Assembly: GCA_963731585.1 (NCBI GenBank)
Contig: CAVSWC010000003.1
Location: 248,001-312,000 of the forward strand
Length of the DNA stretch: 64,000 bases
Source of the DNA: CANKHA01 sp963731585
GTDB taxonomy: Bacteria > Pseudomonadota > Alphaproteobacteria > Rhizobiales > Xanthobacteraceae
Reading direction: 5' to 3'
The position numbers and the translations under genes are program-made. Under the pieces are notes generated by a model, which did no database searches, was not told where the DNA came from, and worked only from the letters and a program-made list of their open reading frames with translations. This document shows, one piece after another, positions 34,782-43,462 of this stretch; the first letter of the stretch is position 1, and every line of letters begins with the position of its first letter.

Positions 34782-35756
34782 TTACTCCGGCTGCACGCCC
34801 GCGGCCTTGATCACCTCGCCCCAAAGCTTGGTCTCTTCCTTGACGAAGGCCGCCGCCTGCGCGGGATCGGCCGGCACCGCGGCGAGATGGACGCGCGCGA
34901 AATGGGCTTTGACCTCGGGCAATTGCGCGATCTCGTTAATGGCAGCATTGATCTTTTTCACGATGGCGGCCGGCGTTTTTGGCGGTGCCGAGATCGCGTT
35001 CCAGGTCCCGGAGACGAAATCCTTCACGCCGGCTTCTTCCATGGTGGGAATGTCCGGCAGTTCGGCGATGCGCGTTTTCGTCGCCACCGCCAGGATGCGC
35101 GCCTTCTTGCCTTCGTGCAGCTCATAGGCCGCCGCCAGTTCCATGAAAATAAAATCAACCTGGCTGCCGACCAGATCGTTGAGCGCAGGCGCCGTGCCCT
35201 TGTAGGGCACATGCGTCATTTTTACTCCGGTGCGCGACTCGAACAGGGCCGTGGTCAGATGCGAGGTCGTGCCGGTTCCCTGCGAGGCATAGTTGAGCTT
35301 GCCGGGATTGGCTTTGGCATAAGCCAGAAATTCCTGCGCGGTCTTGGCCGGGAAATCCGGCCGAACCAGCAGGACATTGGCGATCTGCGACATGATCGCC
35401 ACCGGGATGAGCGCATCCGGATCGAAACTAAGCTTCTTGTAGAGGAATTTGTTGGTGGTGATCGGAGAGGGTTGCGACGCCATGAGCGTATAACCGTCGG
35501 CCGGCGCGGACGACACCGCCTCAGCGCCAAGATTGCCCGCGACGCCGCCGCGATTCTCGACCACCACAGTCTGGCCCCAGCGCTGCCGCAGCTTGTCGGC
35601 ATAAAGGCGGGTGACGGTATCAACGCCGCCTCCGGCCGGAACCGAGACGATGATCTTCACCGGCCTGTCGGGATAATTCGCGGCCGGATCGCCTTGCGCC
35701 AATGCCTGCGTGCCGACAACAAGTGGCAAAACAAATCCGGCAAGAACCCTGTACAT
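34782..35756 (-). CDS. Bug/TctC family tripartite tricarboxylate receptor
   Basis: 324 residues with a signal peptide (VLAGFVLPLVVGTQALAQ). Family landmarks: YPDRPVKIIVSVPAGGGVDTV, GQTVVVENRGGVAGNLGAEAV, ADGYTLMASQP, YASQGTGTTSHLT and HVPYKGTAPALNDLVGSQVD. It is a periplasmic binding protein for an organic acid or aromatic acid; the ligand cannot be read from sequence. A TctA permease lies about 27 kb away (62.5-64 kb), and no TctA/B gene is adjacent. Confidence 0.92.
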   Translation of the reverse strand: MYRVLAGFVLPLVVGTQALAQGDPAANYPDRPVKIIVSVPAGGGVDTVTRLYADKLRQRWGQTVVVENRGGVAGNLGAEAVSSAPADGYTLMASQPSPITTNKFLYKKLSFDPDALIPVAIMSQIANVLLVRPDFPAKTAQEFLAYAKANPGKLNYASQGTGTTSHLTTALFESRTGVKMTHVPYKGTAPALNDLVGSQVDFIFMELAAAYELHEGKKARILAVATKTRIAELPDIPTMEEAGVKDFVSGTWNAISAPPKTPAAIVKKINAAINEIAQLPEVKAHFARVHLAAVPADPAQAAAFVKEETKLWGEVIKAAGVQPE

Positions 35757-36057
35757 TTCCGTTCTCCTCCCTCTGGAGCGATTTTCAGATTTCTATCCCG
35801 CTGCGACCCGTTCTGCGCGCTGGCGCGCATCCATGGCAAGGTCCGCGCGCGAATGACCTTCGCGACCGGATCGCCAGACCCTTCGCGGAGCAGCCTCGGC
35901 CTCGAACTTGACCAGCCGGATCTTGCATTTCGCCATTCTCGAGCCAGCGCGGAAATCGCGAGGGGCAGGATAGCCGAGCCATTTCGTCTTGCCACTGCAA
36001 AGCCGGTACCTATAATCCGCCGCTTCCTTTCGGCGGCGCGCCGGATTCGGGGGGCCA
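35757..36057. other. Intergenic region between divergent Bug receptor and purE
   Basis: About 300 bases separating divergent genes; promoters for both should lie here. GGAGGGAGGAGAACGG precedes the Bug start on the minus strand. Apart from that I see no repeat, terminator or gene. Confidence 0.5.
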
Positions 36058-36549
36058 ATGGCCGCAAAGCCGGTCGCTATCATCATGGGAAGCCAGTCGG
36101 ACTGGGAAACCATGAAACATGCGGGCGAGACGCTCGCCACACTGAAGATCGGCTATGAAGCCCTGATCGTGTCCGCTCACCGCACGCCGGACCGGCTGTT
36201 TGAGTTCGGCAAAGCCGCGCACAAGAGGGGCTTCAAGGTGGTGATTGCCGGCGCCGGCGGCGCGGCACATCTGCCCGGCATGACCGCCTCGCTCACTTCG
36301 CTGCCTGTGCTCGGCGTGCCGATGAACACGCATGCGTTGGAAGGAAAAGACAGCCTGCTCTCGATCATGCAGATGCCCGCCGGGATTCCCGTCGGCACCC
36401 TCGCCATCGGCAAGCCGGGCGCGATCAATGCCGCGCTGCTGGCAGCGGCTATCCTTGCGCTGTCCGATGGCGGCGTTGCCAAGCGGCTGGAAGCCTGGCG
36501 CGCGAAACAGACCAAAGCGGTAGCCAAGCGGCCCAAGGGTGGCGCGTGA
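36058..36549 (+). CDS. purE: N5-carboxyaminoimidazole ribonucleotide mutase
   Basis: 163 residues of class I PurE. Signature stretches: IIMGSQSDWETM, VSAHRTPDRLFEFG, IAGAGGAAHLPGM and GVPMNTHALEGKDSLLSIMQMP. It shifts the carboxyl group of N5-CAIR to C4 in purine synthesis. The stop overlaps the GTG start of purK (GTGA), implying translational coupling. Confidence 0.96.
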   Translation: MAAKPVAIIMGSQSDWETMKHAGETLATLKIGYEALIVSAHRTPDRLFEFGKAAHKRGFKVVIAGAGGAAHLPGMTASLTSLPVLGVPMNTHALEGKDSLLSIMQMPAGIPVGTLAIGKPGAINAALLAAAILALSDGGVAKRLEAWRAKQTKAVAKRPKGGA

Positions 36550-37649
36550 GTGCCTCGCCGGTGCTGAAGCCCGAAGCCACAATCGGAATTCTGGGCGGCG
36601 GGCAATTGGGGCGCATGCTGGCGCTGGCCGCCGCCCGGCTCGGCTTTCGCTGCCATGCCTTTTCGCCCGACGCGGATTCCTGCGCGTTCGACGTCATGCA
36701 GCATTCCACTTGCGCGGCCTATGACGATCATGCCGCGCTCGCGCGCTTTGCCGACGCGGTGGATGTCATCACCTATGAATTCGAAAATATCCCGGCGGAA
36801 ACCGCGGCGTTTCTCGCGGCGCGGCGCCCGGTGATCCCCGATCCGGCGGTGCTGGCGAAGACGCAGGACCGCCTGGTGGAAAAGAACTTCATCCAGGACC
36901 TGGACATCGCCACCGCGCCTTTCGTTCGCGGTGGAGTCCGCGGCCGACCTGGCCAAGGCGGTCTCCGCCATCGGCCTGCCGGCCGTGCTGAAAACGCGCC
37001 GGCTTGGATATGACGGCAAGGGCCAGAAGATGATCGGCGCGAAGGACGAGCCGATCCCCGCCTGGGCCGCGCTGCATAACGTGCCCTGCATCCTGGAAGG
37101 CTTGGTTCCCTTCGAGCGGGAGATATCCGTGGTGGCGGCGCGCTCGCGCGACGGCCAGGTGGAATGCTTCGAGGTCGCCGAGAACGAACACCGCGACCAC
37201 ATATTGAAGACGTCACGGGTGCCGGCCCCGATTTCCGCCGATCTTGCGGTCGAGGCGCGACGCATCACCGAAAAGATCGCCGCATGCCTTCGACTATGTC
37301 GGCGTCATGACGGTGGAGATGTTCGTCGTCGGCCAAGGCAGCGGTCCGGCGGTGCTGGTCAACGAGATCGCGCCGCGCGTGCATAATTCCGGTCACTGGA
37401 GCATCGACGGCTGCTCGGTCTCGCAATTTGAGCAGCACATCCGGGCGGTCGCCGGCTGGGTTTTGGCCAAACCGGTGCGCCGGGGTGCAGCGGAGATGAC
37501 CAATCTGATCGGCGCGGAAGTGAACGATTACGCAGCGATGGCTCGGCGAGCCGGGCGTTTCGCTCCATCTCTACGGCAAGACCGAGCCTCGCCCCGGCCG
37601 GAAGATGGGTCACGTGACCCGGGTGACGTCCGGCGGAGACAAGGTTTGA
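36546..37649 (+). CDS. purK: N5-carboxyaminoimidazole ribonucleotide synthase (three frameshifts)
   Basis: About 366 residues after three +1 insertions are removed (near 36925, 37283 and 37538). It is an ATP-grasp enzyme: ATIGILGGGQLGRMLALAA, DVITYEFENIPAE, LKTRRLGYDGKGQ, and RVHNSGHWSIDGCSVSQFEQHIRAV near the C terminus. The corrected end reads HVTRVTSGGDKV. Starts at GTG 36546, overlapping the purE stop. It carboxylates AIR with bicarbonate and ATP, handing the product to PurE. The three insertions leave total length divisible by three, yet the frame is lost in between. Confidence 0.94.
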
Positions 37650-38011
37650 CCGGCTACCTCATCGGCGCGCTGATCAGTTTCCTGCTCGGCTGGACCGTGG
37701 CGGCCGCTGAGGTGCTTTTTCGCGCAGAGAACCGGCCGAACCCTTTCCGCGGGACCATGGGCATGCTGTTTCTTTTGGCGCTTTCCGCCGTGGGCGCGGC
37801 GTTGGGCACCGGCGGCATTCTGTGGATGTTCAGGGCGATTCCCTCGTCCGCCGTCTTCATCGTGATGGGCGGCGCGGGCTGGGGCGGCTTTGCGGCTTCG
37901 AACTGGCTGCACGTCAATGCCGCCGGCGCCGTTAACCGGCTGATCGTCGGCCTGGCCGGGCTGCTCCTGCTCTACGGACTGGTCTGGAACTTCCTGCCGC
38001 CGGACCCCTAA
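37646..38011 (+). CDS. Small membrane protein overlapping purK
   Basis: 121 residues starting at a TTG that overlaps the purK stop (TTGA). Four hydrophobic segments (YLIGALISFLLGWTVAAAE, GMLFLLALSAVGAALGTGG, AVFIVMGGAGWGGFAASNW, AVNRLIVGLAGLLLLYGLVW) give a compact four-helix membrane protein. The start is inferred from the overlap and the immediate membrane segment. No known family recognised; its link to purine genes may be only positional. Confidence 0.6.
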   Translation: MTGYLIGALISFLLGWTVAAAEVLFRAENRPNPFRGTMGMLFLLALSAVGAALGTGGILWMFRAIPSSAVFIVMGGAGWGGFAASNWLHVNAAGAVNRLIVGLAGLLLLYGLVWNFLPPDP

Positions 38012-38129
38012 TCTGTGGACTTTAAAGGGCCATTCTGCTAAAGGCGCGCCTTCGGCTGCGAGTTCACCGGCCTATTTGGACGGTTCCCGCAAAGCCATCC
38101 AGCTAACCCGATCGAAGAGGATTGACTGC

Positions 38130-38429
38130 GTGCAGGTTCTCGTTCGCGACAATAACGTCGACCAGGCCCTCAAGGCGCTGAAGAAAAAGATGCAGCGCGA
38201 GGGGATTTTCCGCGAGATGAAGCTCCGCGGTCACTACGAAAAACCCTCAGAAAAAAAAGCGCGGGAACGGGCGGAGGCGATCCGCCGCGCCCGCAAGCTC
38301 GCGCGCAAGAAGCTGCAGCGCGAAGGCCTGTTGCCGATGAAGCCGCGGATCGTCCCGGGTGCTGCCGGTGGGCCGGGCAGTCCTGGCGGCGGCATGGGCG
38401 GACGCGGCGGCAGCAGTTTCCGCCGCTAA
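38130..38429 (+). CDS. rpsU: 30S ribosomal protein S21
   Basis: 99 residues from GTG 38130 with GAAGAGG 9 bases upstream. The bS21 core is VLVRDNNVDQALKALKKKMQRE, with IFREMKLRGHYEKPSEKKARE. The C-terminal 40 residues are unusually long: a basic RARKLARKKLQREG helix and a Gly/Arg-rich tail (GGPGSPGGGMGGRGGSS). E. coli S21 has 71 residues and no such tail; long forms are common in Rhizobiales. Small-subunit protein near the anti-Shine-Dalgarno end of 16S rRNA. Confidence 0.93.
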   Translation: MQVLVRDNNVDQALKALKKKMQREGIFREMKLRGHYEKPSEKKARERAEAIRRARKLARKKLQREGLLPMKPRIVPGAAGGPGSPGGGMGGRGGSSFRR

Positions 38430-38533
38430 CTTTACACCTTGCAGAGTGTCGTCATCGCCGGGCTTGTCCCGGCGATTGTGCTTGCATCGCCGTCCGAACC
38501 CAGATGCCCAGTCCAAAGCCGTGCATGACGAGA

Positions 38534-39338
38534 TCAGTTCTCGCGGCCCAGGATGAACGGCTTCAGCATTTCCGGCAGGCCATGGGCGTCGTGGTCGTTA
38601 TGGCCGGCATGGGGCAGGCGGATGAATCGCTTCGGTCCAGGGATCAGCTGGTAAAGCCGCTCGCCATAAGCGATCGGTATGATGTTGTCGCGCTCGCCAT
38701 GCACCACCAGCACCGGCACGGTCACTTTGGCGATGCGCAGGTCGGAGCGAAAGCTGTCGCTCAGCAAAAGCCGCACCGGCACGAACCAGTAGATCGCGGC
38801 GGCTACGTCGGCGATCGATGAGTAGGGCGACTCCAGGATGACGCGCGCCACCGGTTGCTCCGCCGCCAGCGCGACCGCCACCCCGGTGCCGAGCGACTCG
38901 CCCCAGAGCACGATGCGGTCCGCGCTGTAGCGTTGCGCGGCGAAGTCATAGGCCGCCTTGGCATCGAGGATGAGCCCGGCCTCGCTCGGCTTGCCGCCGG
39001 AGCCGCCATAGCCGCGGTAGTTCAGCGCCACGAGACCGGTGCCGTCGGCCGTCAGCTTCCTGAACCGCTCGGCGCGCAGATTCGAGTCCGCCGCCGTTAC
39101 CCTGGAAATAAATCACCACCGGCATGCTTTCGCGCGCCGGCACGTGCCAGGCGCTGACCCGCACGCCATCGGCGCTCTGCAGCATCACCTCCTCGGCCTG
39201 CCGCAGGCCGGCGTCGGCCGGGTGCATCCGGCGCGGGTCGGGAAAATACATCAGCGAGCGCTGCGTCAGATAGAGCAGCGCCACCAGCGCCACATAGCCG
39301 GCAAGCGCAAACAGAAGGAGCCATTTCAGGCTGGTCAT
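38534..39338 (-). CDS. Membrane-anchored alpha/beta hydrolase, ABHD13/BEM46-like (one frameshift)
   Basis: 267 residues once a duplicated base near 39088 is removed. One N-terminal membrane segment (SLKWLLLFALAGYVALVALLYL) is followed by YFPDPRRM, the oxyanion region VIYFQGNGGDSN, LNYRGYGGSGGKPSE, nucleophile IVLWGESLGTGVAVAL (GxSxG), VVHGERDNIIP (Asp) and RLPHAGHNDHD (His). This is the ABHD13/BEM46 family of serine hydrolases. Substrate unknown; the anchor suggests lipids or lipid-linked esters. Confidence 0.85.
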
Positions 39339-39480
39339 TGAAATTGTTTTACGCCTCCCTCGGCAGTTAACCTTCCGCAATTTTTGCGGCGCAAAAATTC
39401 GATAATGCCTCTTGAAACTTTTTCGAGCCTCTCCCGATTTTTCCAACCGTCCAGGGAAAGGAGGATTAGGGAGGTAGCTG

Positions 39481-39925
39481 ATGACTATGGTCCTTGTCGC
39501 TGCTGGCTTACTTTCGCTTATGTGCATCGCTCGGATGCTATTGGATGACCGACGAGCGGAGCGTGATATGACCGACACCAATAGAGCCCTGTCTTGGCCC
39601 GGAACTCGACCCGGAAATTCCGGCCTTGCTGCATCCTTCGGGAGCCTTTGACCATCCTCGGGACGTGTTGAAGGATCCGGATCTTACGACGCACGAAAAG
39701 CGGGCGATTCTTTCGGCTTGGGCCTCCGACGCCTGTGCCGTCGAGTCCGCGCCGGCCTTACGCAGGCCCCCGGGCTTCAAAGCCCCGGTGAGCTTCGACG
39801 AGATTATCGACGCTCTTCGCAGCCTGGATGACGACCCGCCACCGCGTCCCGGCGGCAAGAGCATGCGTGTCAGGCCCGGCCCTTCGGGGCCGGAGCCCGA
39901 CCGACGCGGCGCCCGAGCGGCGTGA
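39481..39925 (+). CDS. Hypothetical protein (one frameshift)
   Basis: About 147 residues after removing a duplicated T at 39594-39595. An N-terminal membrane segment (MVLVAAGLLSLMCIARMLL) follows a strong GGAGG (AGGGAGGTAGCTG before ATG 39481). The corrected middle reads SGPELDPEIPALLHPSGAFD then HPRDVLKDPDLTTHEKRAIL and SAWASDACAVESAPALRR, a pattern seen in bradyrhizobial proteins of unknown function. Tail is Pro/Arg-rich. Convergent with pntB, only one base apart. Confidence 0.6.
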
Positions 39926-41320
39926 TTACATCGACTTGACGATCTGCTCCGCCATCTTCTTGGCGTCGCCGAGCAGCATCATGGTGTTGTCGCGGTAGAA
40001 CAACGGATTGTCGATGCCGGCATAGCCGGAAGCGAGCGAGCGCTTGACGAACATCACCGTGCCGGCCTTCCACACCTGCAGCACGGGCATTCCGTAAATC
40101 GGCGAGGTCTTATCGTCTTCCGCCGCCGGATTGGTCACGTCATTGGCGCCGATGACGAAGGCGATGTCGGCTTGGGAGAACTCGGAATTGATGTCCTCGA
40201 GCTCGAACACCTCGTCATAGGGAACGTTGGCTTCCGCCAACAGCACGTTCATATGGCCGGGCATGCGGCCCGCCACCGGATGGATGGCGTATTTCACCTC
40301 GACGCCTTCCTTCTTCAGATGATCGGCCATTTCGCGCAGCGCATGCTGCGCCTGCGCCACCGCCATGCCGTATCCCGGCACGATGATCACTTTCGATGCA
40401 TTCTTCATGATGTAGGCGGCGTCTTCCGCCGAGCCGAGCTTCACAGGCTTCTGCTCCGCCTCCCCGCCCGGGCCCGCGGTTTCCCCGCCAAAGCCGCCCA
40501 GGATGACCGAGATGAAGGAGCGGTTCATTCCGGTGCACATGATGTAGGAGAGGATCGCGCCGGAGGAGCCGACCAGCGCGCCGGTGATGATCAGCGCGGA
40601 ATTGCCTAGCGTGAAGCCGATGCCGGCAGCCGCCCATCCCGAATAGGAATTGAGCATGGAGATCACGACCGGCATGTCGGCGCCGCCGATCGGGATGATG
40701 ATCAAAACGCCGAGCGCGAAGGAAACCAGTGTGATCATCCAGAAGACGACATAACTCTCGGTCAGCACAAAAATAACGATGAGCAGAACGAGCGCGCCGG
40801 CGAGCCCGAGATTGATGAAGTGCCGGAACGGCAACATGATCGGAGCGCCGCTCATGCGTCCGTCGAGCTTCAGGAAGGCGATCACCGAACCGGTGAAGGT
40901 CACGGCGCCAATGGCGACGCCGAGCGACATCTCGACCAGACTTGCGCCCGGGATACGGCCGGGCAGACCAAGCTCGAACGCCGCCGGGGCGTAGAGCGCG
41001 CCCGCCGCCACCAGCACCGCCGCCAAGCCGACGAGGGAATGGAAGGCCGCAACCAGCTGCGGCATGGCGGTCATCGGCACCCGGCGCGCGATCACCGCGC
41101 CGGCGCCGCCGCCGATGCCCATGCCGAGCAGCACCAGCAACCAGGCCGCCAAGCTCGACGGCGGCCGCAACGCCAAGGTGGTGACGATCGCGATCGCCAT
41201 GCCGGCCATGCCGAATATGTTGCCCTGGCGGCTGGTAGCCGGGCTCGACAGCCCGCGCAGGGCGAGGATGAACAGCACGCTGGCGATCAGATAAAGCAGC
41301 GCGGCTAAATTGGCGGTCAT
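39926..41320 (-). CDS. pntB: NAD(P) transhydrogenase subunit beta
   Basis: 464 residues. Eight to nine membrane helices (domain II), then the NADP-binding domain III with IVPGYGMAVAQAQHALREMADHL, HPVAGRMPGHMNVLLAEANVPYDEV, VIGANDVTNPAA and LASGYAGIDNPLFY. With PntAA and PntAB it uses the proton gradient to reduce NADP+ with NADH. Downstream of pntAB on the same strand, separated by a 100-base repeat. Confidence 0.96.
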   Translation of the reverse strand: MTANLAALLYLIASVLFILALRGLSSPATSRQGNIFGMAGMAIAIVTTLALRPPSSLAAWLLVLLGMGIGGGAGAVIARRVPMTAMPQLVAAFHSLVGLAAVLVAAGALYAPAAFELGLPGRIPGASLVEMSLGVAIGAVTFTGSVIAFLKLDGRMSGAPIMLPFRHFINLGLAGALVLLIVIFVLTESYVVFWMITLVSFALGVLIIIPIGGADMPVVISMLNSYSGWAAAGIGFTLGNSALIITGALVGSSGAILSYIMCTGMNRSFISVILGGFGGETAGPGGEAEQKPVKLGSAEDAAYIMKNASKVIIVPGYGMAVAQAQHALREMADHLKKEGVEVKYAIHPVAGRMPGHMNVLLAEANVPYDEVFELEDINSEFSQADIAFVIGANDVTNPAAEDDKTSPIYGMPVLQVWKAGTVMFVKRSLASGYAGIDNPLFYRDNTMMLLGDAKKMAEQIVKSM

Positions 41321-41338
41321 GGCGCCCGCCCTGTTTTT

Positions 41339-41437
41339 GTCATCGCCCGGGAAAGCGGGTGATCCAGTAACCGCAAGCGTTCGTAGTCAGCCGAAGCGGC
41401 AGTGGTTACTGGATGCCCCGCCTGCGCGGGGCATGCC
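41339..41437. repeat. Intergenic palindromic repeat, 'ATCCAGTA' family, copy 4
   Basis: GTCATCGCCCGGGAAAGCGGGTGATCCAGTAAC and GTTACTGGATGCCCCGC-CTGC-GCGGGGCATGCC. It has inserted between pntAB and pntB, inside an otherwise tight operon, so this copy is probably transcribed. Confidence 0.75.
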
Positions 41438-41465
41438 AGAAGAAGAATTGCTTGCGCCATCTTCA

Positions 41466-41900
41466 TCAGCTCTTTTTCTTGTACATGCCGAGCATGCGCT
41501 GGGTGACCAGGAAGCCGCCGAAGATGTTCACGGAAGCCAAAATCAGCGCGACGAAACCAAAGGTGCGCGCCCACCAGGTGCCGGAATCGTCGCCCACCAG
41601 CATCACGCCCACCGCCAGCAGCGCGCCGACCACGATCACCGAGGAGATCGCATTGGTTACCGACATCAGCGGCGTATGCAGCGCCGGCGTCACCGACCAT
41701 ACGACGTAATAACCGACGAAGATCGCGAGAACGAAAATGGAGAAACGGAAAACGAAGGGATCGACCCCGGAGAAACCATGCGCCGCGGCGCTCGCGGCAT
41801 CGGCGGCGAGTTGGGCATAGGCCTGCGCGGCCTCGGCCGCCTGGCGCGCCACCTCGGCGGAGGCTTGGGCGCGTTCAAGGGCTTCTTGTGGCGTTGCCAT
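41466..41900 (-). CDS. pntAB: NAD(P) transhydrogenase subunit alpha, part 2
   Basis: 144 residues. A helical Ala/Gln-rich N terminus (ALERAQASAEVARQAAEAAQ) is followed by three membrane segments with DPFVFRFSIFVLAIFVGYYVVW, HTPLMSVTNAISSVIVVGAL and FGFVALILASVNIFGGFLVTQRMLGMY. This is the membrane part of the alpha subunit as a separate polypeptide, as in Rhodospirillum. 12 bases after pntAA. Confidence 0.95.
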   Translation of the reverse strand: MATPQEALERAQASAEVARQAAEAAQAYAQLAADAASAAAHGFSGVDPFVFRFSIFVLAIFVGYYVVWSVTPALHTPLMSVTNAISSVIVVGALLAVGVMLVGDDSGTWWARTFGFVALILASVNIFGGFLVTQRMLGMYKKKS

Positions 41901-41912
41901 AGCGAATAATTC

Positions 41913-43052
41913 CTAGGCTGCGTTCTTCGGCTGGAAATTCGGATGAATGACGGCGCCGTCACGCGTCAGCGCGATGGCTTGGACGATCTCGTCGTCCCAT
42001 TTCACCGCCAGCGTCTTGCTGTCCTTGTCGATCAGAATCTCGAGCAGGGTATAGAGGTTCTTCGCATAAAGCGCCGAGGCCGAGGCCGCCAGCCGTCCCG
42101 CCATATTGAGATGGCCGACAATTTTAACGCCGCCTTCCTGCGCGACCTCGCCGGCACGCGCGCCTTCGACATTGCCGCCGCGCTCGATCGCGAGATCGAT
42201 GATCACCGAGCCGGGCCGCATCGAAGCGACCATTTCCTTGCTGATGAGCTTCGGCGCCGGACGGCCTGGGATCAGCGCCGTCGTGATGACGATATCCTGC
42301 TTCTTGATGTGCTCGGCGACGAGCGCGGCCTGCTTTGCCTGATACTCTTGGGACATTTCCTTGGCATAGCCGCCGGCCGTCTGCGCGTTCTTGAATTCCT
42401 CATCCTCGACCGCGAGGAATTTGGCGCCAAGGCTTTCCACCTGCTCTTTGGTGGCGGGGCGCACGTCGGTCGCGGTGACCATCGCGCCCAGGCGGCGCGC
42501 CGTCGCAATGGCCTGCAGACCCGCGACCCCGACACCCATGATGAACACCTTCGCCGCCGGCACCGTGCCCGCGGCGGTCATCATCATCGGCAGCGCGCGG
42601 CCATATTCCTGGGCGGCATCGATCACCGCGCGATAACCGGCGAGATTGGCCTGGCTCGACAGCACGTCCATCGACTGCGCACGGCTGATCCGCGGCATCA
42701 ATTCCATCGCCAAAGCGGAAACTCCCGCTTCTGCGAGTTGCTGCAGCGCCGCCTCGTTGTCGTAAGGATCCAGGATACCGATGACGATGGCGCCGCGCTT
42801 GTATTGCGCAGCCTCTTGCGCGGAAGGACGGCGCACCTTGAGCACCACGTCGGCATCGCCGACGGCTTCAGCGGCGTTCGCGTGCACGCTTGCGCCGGCG
42901 GCTTCATAGTCAGAATCGAGAATGCCCGACTTGATTCCGGCGCCGGCCTCGATCGCGACGTCGGCGCCGAGCGCTTTCATCTTCTTGACGGTCTCCGGCG
43001 TCGCGGCCACGCGTGGCTCGGGCTCTGCCTCGCGCGGTATGGCAATGCGCAT
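41913..43052 (-). CDS. pntAA: NAD(P) transhydrogenase subunit alpha, part 1
   Basis: 379 residues. Soluble NAD-binding domain I, related to alanine dehydrogenase: IPREAEPEPRVAATPETV, DVLSSQANLAGYRAVIDAA, AAKVFIMGVGVAGLQAIATARRLGA (Rossmann motif) and the mobile loop KEMSQEYQAKQ. Heads the three-gene split pnt set (AA, AB, B) on the minus strand. The oxidase subunit IV gene lies just upstream. Confidence 0.96.
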   Translation of the reverse strand: MRIAIPREAEPEPRVAATPETVKKMKALGADVAIEAGAGIKSGILDSDYEAAGASVHANAAEAVGDADVVLKVRRPSAQEAAQYKRGAIVIGILDPYDNEAALQQLAEAGVSALAMELMPRISRAQSMDVLSSQANLAGYRAVIDAAQEYGRALPMMMTAAGTVPAAKVFIMGVGVAGLQAIATARRLGAMVTATDVRPATKEQVESLGAKFLAVEDEEFKNAQTAGGYAKEMSQEYQAKQAALVAEHIKKQDIVITTALIPGRPAPKLISKEMVASMRPGSVIIDLAIERGGNVEGARAGEVAQEGGVKIVGHLNMAGRLAASASALYAKNLYTLLEILIDKDSKTLAVKWDDEIVQAIALTRDGAVIHPNFQPKNAA

Positions 43053-43084
43053 TTACTCGCCCCCCAAAACGTCCCGGACCCGCG

Positions 43085-43375
43085 TTAGCCGGCGCTCAGC
43101 GCAAGCGCCACCAACGCCAGCACCAGCGCAACATAGCTTGCGGTTCTGGTCTTGCTGATGAAGCCCTGGATCGCGGCAACCGTCGCGACCGCGAAGATGC
43201 CGAAAGCAACCAGCCAATGTCCCGCGACCGCGCCGATCGCCAGCCCGATCAGCACATTGGCGACGTGCAAGGCCCCGATGAAAGCCATGTGCACGAAAGA
43301 CTCATAGGTGCTTTCATGCGACGCATAATCATTGCCCGGCGCCGTGGCGTATTCCGGCGCAGCATGCTCGGCCAT
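43085..43375 (-). CDS. aa3-type cytochrome c oxidase subunit IV-like protein
   Basis: 96 residues, MAEHAAPEYATAPGNDYASH with GGAGGATAG upstream. After a polar head come one MAFIGALHVANVLIGLAIGAVAG helix, a VAFGIFAVATVAAIQGFI helix and a VALVLALVALALSAG helix. The head resembles the aa3-type oxidase subunit IV family, which is a one-helix protein; the three helices here are more than usual. It lies 32 bases upstream of pntAA and is probably transcribed with the pnt genes. An oxidase role is a family-level call only. Confidence 0.6.
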   Translation of the reverse strand: MAEHAAPEYATAPGNDYASHESTYESFVHMAFIGALHVANVLIGLAIGAVAGHWLVAFGIFAVATVAAIQGFISKTRTASYVALVLALVALALSAG

Positions 43376-43462
43376 TGCTATCCTCCGTGGGGAAAACTCA
43401 GAATTGGTTGAGGGAGGATTAGCGGAAACGCATAGCTCGGGCAATGGCAGGCTAAGATGGCG

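Noticed and set aside
8041..37649. Programmed +1 ribosomal frameshifting as the reason for the many split genes
   Set aside because: The sites share no slippery sequence or stop codon context, occur in unrelated housekeeping genes, and most are simple base duplications. Sequencing or assembly error explains them better.
39926..43052. Alanine dehydrogenase for pntAA
   Set aside because: The Rossmann half is homologous, but the adjacent pntAB and pntB and the KEMSQEYQAKQ mobile loop identify the transhydrogenase.
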